The notes beneath the pieces are model-generated. The model saw only the letters and a program-made list of their open reading frames with translations. It was not told where the DNA came from and ran no database searches. 5,608 nucleotides of DNA, taken from positions 1 through 5,608 of the forward strand of contig CAIZGT010000746.1 of assembly GCA_903932545.1 (NCBI GenBank), written 5' to 3'. Shown piece after piece: positions 4,660 through 5,608 of this stretch. The DNA is from an uncultured Rhodospirillales bacterium. Lineage in GTDB: Bacteria; Pseudomonadota; Alphaproteobacteria; Acetobacterales; Acetobacteraceae. Within the stretch, counting starts at the first letter, position 1, and each line of letters opens with the position of its first letter. The translations under genes were made by a program, and so were the position numbers.

Positions 4660-5608
4660 ATGATTTTGCTCGTTGATCTGTTTGGCTATCTCAGCATCAT
4701 CATCCACGGCCTGACCATTGTGGCGCAGTCGATGACAATCGGCGGCATTTTGTTCCTGATCGCGCTGGCGTTGCCGCTGGCTGAACATGTCGGGCTGAAA
4801 ATCGCCACAGATACTGCGCGTATCGCGATGTGGTCTGCGATTGCATTGGTGATCTGCGAGGCGTTGACGGTGGCGTTGCAAGCCTCAGTTCTGATCGCAA
4901 CCGTTGATCTGACTTTGCCCGAAGCCCTTGGTGCGTCCTCAGCGGAGGCGGGCTTGGTAAAGATTGGTGCGGCCTTGGTGATCTCGGCCCTGCTCTTCGC
5001 CTATGGATCGACGGCGCCGCGCGGGATGCTGATTGTCGCCGGTCTGATCGAATTGATGGCAGCCACCATGACCACGCATGCTGCCGCGCGTCTGACTGAC
5101 GGGCCGATTCTGCTCGTCGGCGCGTTTTTGCACCAATTCGGCGCGGCGATTTGGGTGGGCGGCATTCCGGCCTTTGTCGCAGCCCTCGGGAGGGTGCAGG
5201 ACGGGTTTGGCTGGCGGCTGGTGGGCGCGCGGTTCTCGCGGATGTCGATGATTGGCGTGGTCTGCATTGTGGTCTCAGCGACGATTTTCAGCATCTTCTA
5301 TATCGGCGCACCGGATGCGATTTACGGCACAGCCTATGGCGTGATGGCGCTGGCGAAGGCGTCGATGTTTGGGCTGTTGCTGCTGCTCGGCTATGGCAAT
5401 TACCGCACAGTGGCACGGTTGCGCGCCGATCCGACGGCTTCTGTCGCTCGGATGAAGCGGTTTGCCGAGATTGAAATCGGCATCGGCTTCTCGATCTTCT
5501 TCGCGGCCGCTTCGCTGACCTCGGTGCCGCCCTCGGTGGATCTGACGGTGGATCGCGTCACGTGGCAGGAAGTGGTGGAACGCAATGCGCCGGTGTGGCC
5601 GCGCATGG
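4660..5608 (+). CDS. copD: CopD family copper-transport membrane protein, C-terminus beyond window
   Basis: This is a polytopic inner-membrane protein that partners CopC and is thought to move copper across the membrane. The plus strand stays open from ATG 4660 through 316 codons to the window edge. Hydrophobic spans lie near residues 9-40, 55-80, 100-115, 123-139, 149-176, 196-216, 227-245 and about 265-280. Conserved CopD elements are THAA (His140), FLHQFGAAIWVGGIPAF (156-172, with His158 and Trp165), FSRMS (192-196), and AKASMFGLLLLLGYGNYR (232-249). GGTGGAG (4645-4651), inside the end of copC, lies 8 bases upstream of the start, and the TAG|ATG junction suggests translational coupling. 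Many CopD proteins end near 290-320 residues; this one continues past 316 after a soluble-looking stretch (VDLTVDRVTWQEVVERNAPV), so it is probably a longer form with a further domain downstream. Confidence 0.92.
   Translation, partial: MILLVDLFGYLSIIIHGLTIVAQSMTIGGILFLIALALPLAEHVGLKIATDTARIAMWSAIALVICEALTVALQASVLIATVDLTLPEALGASSAEAGLVKIGAALVISALLFAYGSTAPRGMLIVAGLIELMAATMTTHAAARLTDGPILLVGAFLHQFGAAIWVGGIPAFVAALGRVQDGFGWRLVGARFSRMSMIGVVCIVVSATIFSIFYIGAPDAIYGTAYGVMALAKASMFGLLLLLGYGNYRTVARLRADPTASVARMKRFAEIEIGIGFSIFFAAASLTSVPPSVDLTVDRVTWQEVVERNAPVWPRM

Noticed and set aside
4333..4881. 182-codon minus-strand frame opposite copC and the start of copD
   Set aside because: Its translation is Arg/Gln/His-rich low-quality sequence typical of an antisense shadow; copC and copD are unmistakable on the plus strand.

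Overview
The window looks like ordinary chromosomal DNA from an alphaproteobacterium. The evidence is an alphaproteobacterial-type zinc-free ribosomal protein L31, an IbpA-class Hsp20 with a ROSE-like leader, moderately high GC, and CTTG-N17-CTATA-like promoter spacing. The order could be Rhodospirillales/Acetobacteraceae, judging from the L31 sequence style alone, and that is a weak inference. There is no insertion sequence, CRISPR array, tRNA or rRNA. Every gene except the copper pair at the right end is on the minus strand.

Layout from left to right. (1) Positions 1-347 hold the N-terminal 115 codons of a small heat-shock protein (Hsp20/IbpA) on the minus strand, cut by the window edge. 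Its leader can fold into a hairpin that buries the ribosome binding site and carries the UUGCU bulged-G signature of ROSE RNA thermometers. (2) rpmE (L31) lies at 522-749, minus, with its own promoter candidate upstream and a strong intrinsic terminator (453-494) separating it from hsp20. (3) A DUF2513-family protein of unknown function lies at 897-1271, minus. It most likely starts at a TTG preceded by a near-perfect Shine-Dalgarno sequence. (4) A compact minus-strand operon runs from 4160 down to 1411: a hotdog-fold acyl-CoA thioesterase, then an SDR-family oxidoreductase, then a family-5 (DppA/OppA-like) extracytoplasmic solute-binding protein, with gaps of 13 and 7 bases. (5) A divergent 142-bp intergenic region follows. 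It carries an imperfect palindrome over a possible promoter. (6) copC and copD are on the plus strand. They abut as TAG|ATG, and copD runs off the right edge.

How the genes may work together. The thioesterase-SDR-binding-protein cluster looks like one transcription unit, perhaps for uptake and modification of an acyl or peptide-like substrate, but no permease or ATPase is present in the window and the substrate cannot be read from sequence. CopC and CopD form a periplasmic copper chaperone and inner-membrane pair. The most unusual points are the SDR with a substituted catalytic tetrad (Ser and Arg where Tyr and Lys are expected), the ROSE-like thermometer on hsp20, and a CopC with only the Cu(II)-type site and a twin-arginine-like signal peptide. 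I see no clearly undescribed multi-gene system.
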